Origin: Rhodoferax sp.
GTDB taxonomy: Bacteria > Pseudomonadota > Gammaproteobacteria > Burkholderiales > Burkholderiaceae_C
NCBI GenBank assembly: GCA_024236015.1
Contig: JACKLK010000001.1
Span: 992,001 to 1,056,000, forward strand
DNA length: 64,000 bases
Direction of reading: 5' to 3'
Of this stretch, positions 25,969 through 33,471 are shown piece after piece. The notes beneath the pieces are model-generated. The model had not been told where the DNA came from and did not search any database. It saw only the letters and a program-made list of their open reading frames with translations. The translations under genes were made by a program, and so were the position numbers. Position 1 is the stretch's first letter. Each line of letters opens with the position of its first letter.

Positions 25969-26940
25969 TCAGTCAGACACAACCGTCCTGGCCGGGCGCA
26001 CCGGCATCTGCGCCGCAATATGCGTCGTGCCACGGGCGCGCGCCAGGGTGACCTGGCGCTGGCGCTCGGCCAGTGCCTGCCGACGGGCCGCATCCAGCGT
26101 GTCATGGCAGTGCGGGCAGGAGACCCCCTCCTCGAACAAGGGCGACGCCATCGCGTCGGCGTCCAGCGGACGCCGGCAGGAGCGGCACAACTGCAGCTCG
26201 CCTTGGGCCAGGCCATGGCCGACCGACACCCGTTCGTCGAACACGAAGCACTGGCCCTGCCAGAGGCTGTCCTCGGGCTTCACCGTTTCGAGGTACTTCA
26301 GGATGCCGCCTTGCAGGTGGTAGACCTCGTCGAAGCCGCGCATGCGCAGCAATGCCGTCGATTTTTCGCAGCGGATGCCGCCGGTGCAGAACATCGCCAC
26401 GCGCGGCTTCTTTCCGTCCCGTTCCGCCAGCAGGCCGCCCGGGCGCGATTGCTGCTCGACCCATTGCGGCAACTCCGAGAAACTGCGCGTGCCGGGATCG
26501 ACGGCGCCGTCGAAGCTGCCGACAGCAACCTCGTAGTCGTTGCGCGTATCGACCACGACCACGTCGGGTTGCCGGATCAGCGCGTTCCATGCCTGGGGCG
26601 GCACGTAGCGGCCGGCCATGGCCGCGGGACGCAGGCCCGGCACGTGCATCGTGACGATCTCCGCCTTGAGCCGGACCTTCATCCGGTGAAACGGCGGGGT
26701 GTCGGCCCAGGATTCCTTGTGCTCGAGATCGGCCATCCGTGCATCGCTGCGCAGCCACTGCAGGACGGCGCGCACACCCTGCGGCAAGCCGGCGATCGTG
26801 CCGTTGATGCCTTCGGCCGCCAGCAGCAGCGTGCCCTTGACACCGTGCTCGCGGCACAGCGCCAGCAGCGGCGCCTGCCAGCCGGCGTAGTCCGGCAGTT
26901 CGACAAACTTGTACAGGGCGGCGGTCAGGTAACGGGACAT
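25969..26940 (-). CDS. trhO: tRNA uridine(34) hydroxylase, rhodanese family (YceA)
   Basis: 323 residues. N-terminal acylphosphatase-like domain (AAEGINGTIAG), a central rhodanese domain with active-site loop CTGGIRCEKS, and a C-terminal cysteine-rich part (CRSCRRPL to CPHC) likely to bind zinc. TrhO uses oxygen to make 5-hydroxyuridine at wobble position 34 of certain tRNAs. The ATG at 26940 matches the family start MSRYLTAALYKF; the longer upstream frame lacks homology. Confidence 0.92.
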   Translation of the reverse strand: MSRYLTAALYKFVELPDYAGWQAPLLALCREHGVKGTLLLAAEGINGTIAGLPQGVRAVLQWLRSDARMADLEHKESWADTPPFHRMKVRLKAEIVTMHVPGLRPAAMAGRYVPPQAWNALIRQPDVVVVDTRNDYEVAVGSFDGAVDPGTRSFSELPQWVEQQSRPGGLLAERDGKKPRVAMFCTGGIRCEKSTALLRMRGFDEVYHLQGGILKYLETVKPEDSLWQGQCFVFDERVSVGHGLAQGELQLCRSCRRPLDADAMASPLFEEGVSCPHCHDTLDAARRQALAERQRQVTLARARGTTHIAAQMPVRPARTVVSD

Positions 26941-27031
26941 GGAGCAGAGGCTGGAAGATCCGCGCCGCGAGGCGCACCCCGGTATTGTCGCCGCTGCACG
27001 CAGGCCGGCCGCGGCCGGGCCGCGCGCCCGG

Positions 27032-28126
27032 TCACAAGGGCTGCAGCGTGTCCAGGTCGGGCGCCTCCACCCAGCGGACGAACTCCTCGGCCAGTTGCTC
27101 GCTGGCGCTGGCCGCCGCACTCCAGTCCCGGATCCGGCCCGCCAGGTCATGGCGGTGGTGGATGAAATCGTTGCGGTCGGGCAACTTGCCGCGGGGCAGC
27201 CGGGCCACCCATTGCGGATTGGGGGCGAGCAACAGCAGGTTGTCCAGGAAGCCGGTCGGCTTGTGGCGCCACTTCAGGCCCTTGTCCAGCCAGCCGGGCA
27301 CGACGGCGCGCTGGAAATGCGGATACAGCACCAGGCCGGGCCGGACGTCGGCCTCCGGCGGCGCGACCCCCGCATAGTTCAGGTGCAGGTGGTAGTCGGT
27401 GATGCCGCCGTCCCAGTAGGCACCGGGCGGTGCTCCGGGGATGTCGTGCACGGCCCGCAGCATGAACGGGATCGAGCAGCTGGCCTGCAGCGCGGCATGG
27501 AAATTGGCCGTCGCCAGCGGCACCTGGCGCGTACGGTAGTCCTGCGTGGCAAACGGCAGCGCGGCTCCAGGCGTGGAGAAGACCACCCGCTCGAGCCAGG
27601 CGCCCATGGCCTTGCGGTGCACGGTGTTGGTCAGGAATGCGCCCAGGTAGCCCAGGGGCGTGCGCAGGCGGTGCTCGCGTCCGAGCAGGTGGCGTCCACG
27701 CGCGGTCAGCACATGCAGGCGGTAACGCGGGTGGCTCAGCACCTCGCCGACACGCTGGCCGTAGAACGCCTGCAGGTTGCTGCCGAACAACTCGCTCACC
27801 TGGTCCGGTGTCGGACGCGACTGGCCCGGTTCCAGCGCATAGTCCTGGCGGATGTAGTCGTGTTCGAGCCGCGCGAATGCGGTCACGCAGTCGTCCAGGC
27901 AGGCCGTCGCCATGCGCCAGGCGCCGATCGACGCGCCGATCAGGTCCACCGGCGTGTCCGCCTGCGGCAGCCACTTCCCGAAGATCCAGCGGTCGAGCGG
28001 ACCGAGGATCAGGCCCTTGGGCCCCCCGGCGGCGCCGGCCACGGTGCGGATGTCACCCGGCTGCAGGCCATGCTGGCGGATATGCCGCATCGCGCCCGGC
28101 CCGGCATACAGGTGCAGTGCGCGCAT
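27032..28126 (-). CDS. Patatin-like phospholipase
   Basis: 364 residues. The oxyanion glycine motif GAAGGPKG, the nucleophile elbow GASIG with the catalytic Ser, and the catalytic Asp in WDGGITDYH give a complete Ser-Asp dyad. The enzyme should hydrolyse an acyl ester or lipid. No signal peptide is visible, so it probably acts on cytoplasmic or membrane-inner-leaflet lipids. The ATG at 28126 fits the motif distance of homologues. It lies 14 bases downstream of the HDOD gene and is likely co-transcribed with it. Confidence 0.88.
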   Translation of the reverse strand: MRALHLYAGPGAMRHIRQHGLQPGDIRTVAGAAGGPKGLILGPLDRWIFGKWLPQADTPVDLIGASIGAWRMATACLDDCVTAFARLEHDYIRQDYALEPGQSRPTPDQVSELFGSNLQAFYGQRVGEVLSHPRYRLHVLTARGRHLLGREHRLRTPLGYLGAFLTNTVHRKAMGAWLERVVFSTPGAALPFATQDYRTRQVPLATANFHAALQASCSIPFMLRAVHDIPGAPPGAYWDGGITDYHLHLNYAGVAPPEADVRPGLVLYPHFQRAVVPGWLDKGLKWRHKPTGFLDNLLLLAPNPQWVARLPRGKLPDRNDFIHHRHDLAGRIRDWSAAASASEQLAEEFVRWVEAPDLDTLQPL

Positions 28127-28140
28127 GAGGCCCGCTCCGC

Positions 28141-28947
28141 TCAATGCTGGCTGGTCCAGTCGATCGGGTCCTGCTGCAGCACCATGTCGATGTCCAGCGC
28201 CAGCACCTCGCCGACCGGCCCGGGAAAGGTCACCGCCATTTCGCGCTGGTTCAGCCCGCCGAGCTTGCAGCGCGCGCGCCACACCGCCAGATGCAGCACG
28301 CCGGCCAGCGGTTCATAGGCGTCGTTCATGAACGGCGAATCCTGGTGCGCCATCGCGTCCACGATGGGCTCGGGAAACATCCATTGACGCGCATATCCGG
28401 CGCCGACCTGCGCATGGTCGAAATCGAAACGCTTGCGCTCGGCCCGGGCCCTGCGCGCATCGAGCGCCGGCACTTCGCGGTCGAGCGCGGCCATTTCCTG
28501 GGGCATCGCGATACGCATCGCCAGCTCACCGATGAAATGGATCAGCCCGGCCGTGAAGGCGGCCTGCTGGTTCTGCCGTACCACGCCCGCGAGCGACCGG
28601 CAGACCTTGGCCACGTCCAGGCTGAAGTCCCAGTAGGCCTGCAGGTTGATGCCGGGAACGGCCTTGAGCGAGGCCTTGCTGGCCGCGGCGTTCGCCATCG
28701 TGCGCACGTGGCTCAGTCCCACCACCGCCAGCGACTCGGGCACGCTGTTGACCTTCCCCGAGAGCCGGAAGAAACCGGAGTTGGACACCTGCAGCAAACG
28801 CGTCGCCAGCGCCGGGTCGGTGCTGATGAGCTGGGAGATCTTCTTCAGGTCGGGCTGCTCGCGCTCGAGTTCGCTCAGCAGCAAGGCCACGACCTTGGGA
28901 ATACTGGGCAGGATGAACTGTGACGCCAACAGATCGCGCAACAACAT
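28141..28947 (-). CDS. HDOD-domain protein
   Basis: 268 residues, almost entirely an HDOD domain (LPSIPKVVALLLSELERE, ISTDPALATRLLQVSNSGFFRLSGKVNSVPESLAVVGLSHVRTMA). HDOD proteins resemble HD phosphohydrolases without the full metal site and act in signalling, often next to c-di-GMP proteins. No output domain is fused here. Start at ATG 28947 by homology of MLLRDLLAS. Confidence 0.87.
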   Translation of the reverse strand: MLLRDLLASQFILPSIPKVVALLLSELEREQPDLKKISQLISTDPALATRLLQVSNSGFFRLSGKVNSVPESLAVVGLSHVRTMANAAASKASLKAVPGINLQAYWDFSLDVAKVCRSLAGVVRQNQQAAFTAGLIHFIGELAMRIAMPQEMAALDREVPALDARRARAERKRFDFDHAQVGAGYARQWMFPEPIVDAMAHQDSPFMNDAYEPLAGVLHLAVWRARCKLGGLNQREMAVTFPGPVGEVLALDIDMVLQQDPIDWTSQH

Positions 28948-29038
28948 GGGGCAATGGCTCCGGACAGAACGGTCGATACAACCCGGATTATGGTGCGGCG
29001 GGCCTCGCCACTGCCAATCGGGTCCGTCCGCGGCCCGC

Positions 29039-31435
29039 TCAGCCCTTGAGCCGCGCGAAGGCCGAGGCCATCGCCGTGGTGGTCGCGGCCGACGGCGCCG
29101 AGCGCATGCCGCCACGCCCGGCGTCGCCCGACCCGCGGCGCCCCGGCTCCGCCGCACCCCGTCGCGCCGGTGTCGGCGCGCCCAGCTTCATCGTCAGCGA
29201 GATGCGCTTGCGCGCCAGGTCGACCTCCAGCACCTTGACCTTGACGATGGCGCCGGTCTTGACCACTTCCCGCGCATCGTTGACGAAGCGATCGCTGAGC
29301 TGGCTGACGTGGATCAGCCCGTCCTGGTGCACGCCCAGGTCGACGAAGGCGCCGAACGCCGCCACGTTGCTGACCGTGCCCTCGAGCACCATGCCTTCGC
29401 GCAGGTCCGCGATATCCAGCACGTTGTCGTTGAGCCTGGCCGCGCGGAACTCCGGCCGCGGGTCGCGACCGGGCTTCTCCAGTTCCGTCAGGATGTCGCG
29501 CACGGTGGGCACGCCGAACACCGCGTCGGCGAACATGTCGGGCCGCAGGCTGGCCAGCGTGGCACCGCGGCCCATCAGTTCGCCCACCGGCAGGCCGGTG
29601 TGTTGCAGGATCTTCTCCACCACCGGATAGGTCTCCGGATGCACGCCGGTCATGTCCAGCGGGTTGTCGCCGTCGCGGATGCGCAGGAAGCCGGCACTCT
29701 GCTCGAAGGTCTTGGCCCCCAGTCCCGTCACCTGCAGCAGCTGCGCGCGGCTGCGAAAACTCCCGTTCGCATCGCGCCAGCGCACCACGGAGGCCGCCAC
29801 GCTGGGCGACAGGCCGGACACCCGGCGCAGCAGCGGTACGCTGGCCGTGTTCAGGTCCACGCCCACCGCATTCACGCAGTCCTCGACCACCGCATCCAGG
29901 CTGCGCGCCAGCTCGCCCTGGTTCACGTCGTGCTGGTACTGGCCCACGCCGATCGACTTGGGATCGATCTTGACCAGTTCGGCGAGCGGGTCCTGCAGCC
30001 GCCGCGCGATGCTGGCCGCCCCGCGCAGGCTGACGTCGACATCGGGCATCTCCTGCGACGCAAACGCACTGGCCGAATACACCGAGGCGCCGGCCTCGCT
30101 GACGACGACCTTCTCGGGCACCGTGACCGGCGCGTGCGCCGGGTCGGCCGCCTGGGCCGCGCGCTGGAGCTGGCCGATCAGGTCGGCCGCCAGGCGGTCG
30201 GTCTCGCGGCTGGCCGTGCCGTTGCCGATCGCGATCAGGTTCACGCCGTGGCGCAGGCACAACTGGCGCAGCTGGTGCAGCGAGCCGTCCCAGTCCTTGC
30301 GCGGCTCATGGGGGTAGATGGTCGCGGTATCCACCAGCTTGCCGTTGCGGTCGACCACCGCCACCTTGCAGCCGGTGCGGATACCCGGATCCAGGCCCAG
30401 CACGACCCGTGGGCCGGCCGGCGCGGCCAGCAACAGGTCGCGCAGGTTGTCGGCGAAGATCTTGATCGCGGTCGCCTCGGCGGACTCGCGCAGCCGCGAG
30501 AACAGGTCGCGTTCGGTCGACAGGCTGAGCTTGACGCGCCAGGTCCAGGTGATGCACTTGGCAATGAAGTCGTCGCTGGCGCGGCCCTGGTGGCGCCAGC
30601 CCACGTGCTGGCCGATGCGGATTTCCGCCAGCGCACTGGACGCGGCGCCCGTGGGCGACGGCGCCGGATCGGGCTGCGGCAGCTCGAGCTGCACGTCCAG
30701 CATCTCCAGCGCCCGGCCGCGGAACACGGCCAGCGCCCGGTGCGACGGCACCCGGGCGATCGGCTCCTGGTAGTCGAAATAGTCGCGGAACTTGGCCACG
30801 TCCGGGTTCTGCTCGTCCTTGCCGCTGCGCAGGCGGCTGGCCAGTTGTCCGCTGTCCCACAACCATTCGCGCAGCGTCTGCACCAGCGCCGGTTGCTCGG
30901 CCCAGCGCTCGCTCAGGATGTCCCGCACCCCGTCGAGCACCGCCTGCACGGTGGAGAAATCCGGCCGCTTGTCCGCCGGATCGGTCGGCACCTCGTACGG
31001 GACGACAAAGGCCTTGGCCTCTTCCTGCGGCACCAGCGTCGGGTCCTGCAACAGCCGGTCGGCCAGCGGCTCGAGACCGGCTTCGCGCGCCAGCTCTCCC
31101 TTGGTGCGGCGCTTCTGCTTGAACGGCAGATACAGGTCTTCCAGTTCCTGCTTGGTCGCCGCCGCCAGCAGCGCCTGGCGCAGTTCGGGTGTCAGCTTGC
31201 CCTGCTCCTCGATCGCGGCCAGGATGCTGGCACAGCGTTCCTGCATCTCCCGCAGATAGGTCAGCCGGGTGTCGATCTCGCGCAAGGCCACATCGTCCAG
31301 GCCACCGGTGGCCTCCTTGCGGTAACGGGCCACGAACGGCACCGTGGCGCCGCCATCGAGCAGGTCCACGGCGGCCTGGACCTGGGCTTCGCGCACCCCC
31401 AGTTCGTGGGCGATGCGGCTGACGATGGCTGACAT
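29039..31435 (-). CDS. tex: Tex family RNA-binding transcription accessory protein (YhgF)
   Basis: 798 residues. N-terminal helical Tex domain, YqgF/RNase H-like domain (GLDPGIRTGCKVAVVD), helix-hairpin-helix pair (NTASVPLLRRVSGLSPSVAASVV) and a C-terminal S1 domain (GMVLEGTVSNVAAFGAFVDLG), then an Ala/Arg/Gly-rich tail. It binds nucleic acid and affects transcription and tolerance of stress or toxin expression. The ATG at 31435 is preceded by GGGGAGGAAC, a strong ribosome site, which rules out the longer in-frame start. Confidence 0.95.
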   Translation of the reverse strand: MSAIVSRIAHELGVREAQVQAAVDLLDGGATVPFVARYRKEATGGLDDVALREIDTRLTYLREMQERCASILAAIEEQGKLTPELRQALLAAATKQELEDLYLPFKQKRRTKGELAREAGLEPLADRLLQDPTLVPQEEAKAFVVPYEVPTDPADKRPDFSTVQAVLDGVRDILSERWAEQPALVQTLREWLWDSGQLASRLRSGKDEQNPDVAKFRDYFDYQEPIARVPSHRALAVFRGRALEMLDVQLELPQPDPAPSPTGAASSALAEIRIGQHVGWRHQGRASDDFIAKCITWTWRVKLSLSTERDLFSRLRESAEATAIKIFADNLRDLLLAAPAGPRVVLGLDPGIRTGCKVAVVDRNGKLVDTATIYPHEPRKDWDGSLHQLRQLCLRHGVNLIAIGNGTASRETDRLAADLIGQLQRAAQAADPAHAPVTVPEKVVVSEAGASVYSASAFASQEMPDVDVSLRGAASIARRLQDPLAELVKIDPKSIGVGQYQHDVNQGELARSLDAVVEDCVNAVGVDLNTASVPLLRRVSGLSPSVAASVVRWRDANGSFRSRAQLLQVTGLGAKTFEQSAGFLRIRDGDNPLDMTGVHPETYPVVEKILQHTGLPVGELMGRGATLASLRPDMFADAVFGVPTVRDILTELEKPGRDPRPEFRAARLNDNVLDIADLREGMVLEGTVSNVAAFGAFVDLGVHQDGLIHVSQLSDRFVNDAREVVKTGAIVKVKVLEVDLARKRISLTMKLGAPTPARRGAAEPGRRGSGDAGRGGMRSAPSAATTTAMASAFARLKG

Positions 31436-31565
31436 GGTGTGTTCCTCCCCGGGGTAAGTTCTGCTCGCCCGCCGCCGACCAAGCCGCAGCGGGCGCAAAG
31501 CCGGCGAGTGTGCCACAGCCCGGCGCGGCTCCCGCGCCCCGCGGAAATGTCACAGGAGGTAACGC

Positions 31566-32417
31566 ATGACGAGGGACAAACCAGGCGCATCCGCGCCGCG
31601 TGCCGCGGCCTGGGCGGCCGTATCGGCCGCGATGCTTGGGGCGCCGATGGCGCTGGCGGCGACCTGCCAGGTGCAATCCGGCGCCACGGTGGCGCCGGTG
31701 GTCGAGTTGTACACATCGCAGGGCTGCAGTTCCTGCCCGCCGGCGGACCGGTGGTTGTCGCGGCTGCGACCCGGCAGCACCGCGCCAGAGGGCGCCGTGA
31801 TCCAGGCGTTTCATGTCGCGTATTGGGACTACATCGGGTGGCCCGACCCGTTCGCGGCGCCGGCGCATACCGCGCGCCAGCGCCAGATCGCGGCCTGGAA
31901 CGGATTGCGCAGCATCTACACCCCGCAGGTCGTGCTCGATGGACGCGACTGGCGCCAGTGGCGCAACGCACCGATGCCGCTGGCCTCTGCCGGCCGCCGC
32001 GCCGGCGCCAGCATCCGGCTGGTGCGGGGCGCGCCGGACCGGTTCGATGCCACGGTGACGCTCGAACGCGGCGGCCCCGACGCCTGGGCCGCATACTGGA
32101 CCGTGACCGACAGCGCGCACCACACCGCCGTGGGCGCGGGCGAAAACGCCGGCGAGACCTTGCGCAACGACCATGTCGTGCGGCAATACACGCTTGCCGG
32201 GCACTACCGCGGCCAGCCCGGGACACCGCAGCCGCTGGTGCTGCATGCCGTGCCGGCGGCGGCCGGACACGCGCGCACCGTCAACCTGGTCGTGTTCGAC
32301 CCGCGCAACGGCGACACCGTCCAGGCCGTGTCGCTGGCCTGCCAGCAGCAGGCACCGTCCCCGGGCGCGGCCGCGCCGACACAGCCCGGCACGTCCGCCG
32401 CGCAGACAGGCGTGTAA
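31566..32417 (+). CDS. DUF1223 exported thioredoxin-like protein
   Basis: 283 residues. Signal peptide ending MALA before ATC, then the family motif VELYTSQGCSSCPPADRWL with a CxxC pair in a thioredoxin-like fold. The rest is the characteristic DUF1223 body (IQAFHVAYWDYIGWPDPF, TPQVVLDGR). The biochemical role is unknown; a periplasmic redox function is inferred. AGGAGGT ends about five bases before the ATG at 31566. The last 25 residues form an Ala/Pro-rich tail. Confidence 0.9.
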   Translation: MTRDKPGASAPRAAAWAAVSAAMLGAPMALAATCQVQSGATVAPVVELYTSQGCSSCPPADRWLSRLRPGSTAPEGAVIQAFHVAYWDYIGWPDPFAAPAHTARQRQIAAWNGLRSIYTPQVVLDGRDWRQWRNAPMPLASAGRRAGASIRLVRGAPDRFDATVTLERGGPDAWAAYWTVTDSAHHTAVGAGENAGETLRNDHVVRQYTLAGHYRGQPGTPQPLVLHAVPAAAGHARTVNLVVFDPRNGDTVQAVSLACQQQAPSPGAAAPTQPGTSAAQTGV

Positions 32418-32547
32418 GGAGACTTCCTACAGACGATCGAGACAAACGGCGACTTAGCAGAAGCGGCCCCGAAGCCTACATTTATTTACAAGGGCGTCAC
32501 TGCCTACCTGCCGAGTCAATCCACCCAATTGTCTAAAGGACGTCATC

Positions 32548-33345
32548 ATGATCCAACCGTCGCGCTTCTCCGCCCCGCCCCGCCACATTCCCGTCGCCGA
32601 TCTGCCGCCGGCGACCCTGTCCAGCGAGCAGCCCCGGATGGCCGAGGAACGTCTGCCGTTCACGGTTCGCGTGGTGCGTGACGACGCGGCCTTGTCCAAG
32701 GCGGTCAGCATCCGGGCCGAGGCCTATGGGCGGCACATGCCGGAGTTCGGCGAGAAGCTGCGCACACCGGAGGCCATCGACAGCGAGCCCGGCGTTGCGG
32801 TGCTGCTGGCCGAATCCAAGCTCGACGGTGCCCCGATCGGCACCTTGCGCATCCAGACCAACGCCTACATGCCGCTGAAGGTCGAGCAGTCGGTGACCTT
32901 GCCGCGCTGGCTGCGCGACCGTCCGCTGGCCGAGGTGAGCCGCCTGGGCATCGTGGGTGGCACCATCGGCCGCCTGGTCAAGATCGTGCTGATCAAGGCC
33001 GCGTTCCAGTATTGCGAGCAGGATGGTATCGACTGGGCCATCGTCGCCGCACGCGCGCCGCTCGATCGCCAGTACGACCAGCTGATGTTCGAGGACCTGT
33101 ATCCGGAGCAGGGCTTCATCCCGATGCGCCATGGCAACAACATCCCGCACCGCGTGCTGGGATTCGAGATCGAGACCGGCGCGCAGCGCTGGACGGAGGC
33201 CCAGCACCCCTTGCTCAAGTTCTTCGTGCATACCCATCACAGCGATATCGACGTGCAGGTCGAGCGCGAAACCAGCCTGGGCGGCCTGTTCCCGGATGCG
33301 CCGATGCTGCGGGTCACCCCACCGCTGGGCCGCCGCCCTGTTTGA
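32548..33345 (+). CDS. FeeM-like N-acyl amino acid synthase domain protein
   Basis: 265 residues. The GNAT-like core (FTVRVVRDDAALSKAVSIRAEAYG, then GTLRIQTNAY, EVSRLGIVGG, and QGFIPMRHGNNIPHRVLGFEIE) matches the pattern of the FeeM/LuxI-related N-acyltransferases, which join a long-chain acyl group from acyl-carrier protein to an amino acid. The N-terminal 35 residues are Pro-rich and probably flexible. AAAGGA precedes the ATG. An AT-rich patch at about 32473-32491 lies in the leader. The next gene, 126 bases downstream, encodes a membrane GGDEF-EAL protein, suggesting a lipid signal linked to c-di-GMP. The assignment is by pattern only. Confidence 0.72.
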   Translation: MIQPSRFSAPPRHIPVADLPPATLSSEQPRMAEERLPFTVRVVRDDAALSKAVSIRAEAYGRHMPEFGEKLRTPEAIDSEPGVAVLLAESKLDGAPIGTLRIQTNAYMPLKVEQSVTLPRWLRDRPLAEVSRLGIVGGTIGRLVKIVLIKAAFQYCEQDGIDWAIVAARAPLDRQYDQLMFEDLYPEQGFIPMRHGNNIPHRVLGFEIETGAQRWTEAQHPLLKFFVHTHHSDIDVQVERETSLGGLFPDAPMLRVTPPLGRRPV

Positions 33346-33369
33346 ATTTCGCAACAAACCGCCCATTCA

Positions 33370-33386
33370 GGCCGTTGTGGACGGCC
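33370..33386. other. Hairpin in the FeeM-like/GGDEF-EAL spacer
   Basis: Perfect 6-base arms GGCCGT/ACGGCC with loop TGTGG, 25 bases after the FeeM-like stop. It has no T-run and could attenuate read-through or stabilise the 3' end. Confidence 0.35.
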
Positions 33387-33440
33387 AAAAGAAGTGATAG
33401 TGTTTTGAGTTGCCCTTGTGTCCGCGTAGACTGACGCCAG

Positions 33441-33457
33441 CTTGGAACGGTTCCAAG
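33441..33457. promoter_or_regulatory. 17-bp perfect inverted repeat before the GGDEF-EAL gene
   Basis: CTTGGAACGGTTCCAAG has 8-base arms around a central G and ends 7 bases before the ribosome site AAGGA (33464-33468). It could be an operator, or an RNA hairpin that controls access to the start codon at 33472. Confidence 0.5.
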
Positions 33458-33471
33458 GTCTACAAGGACGC

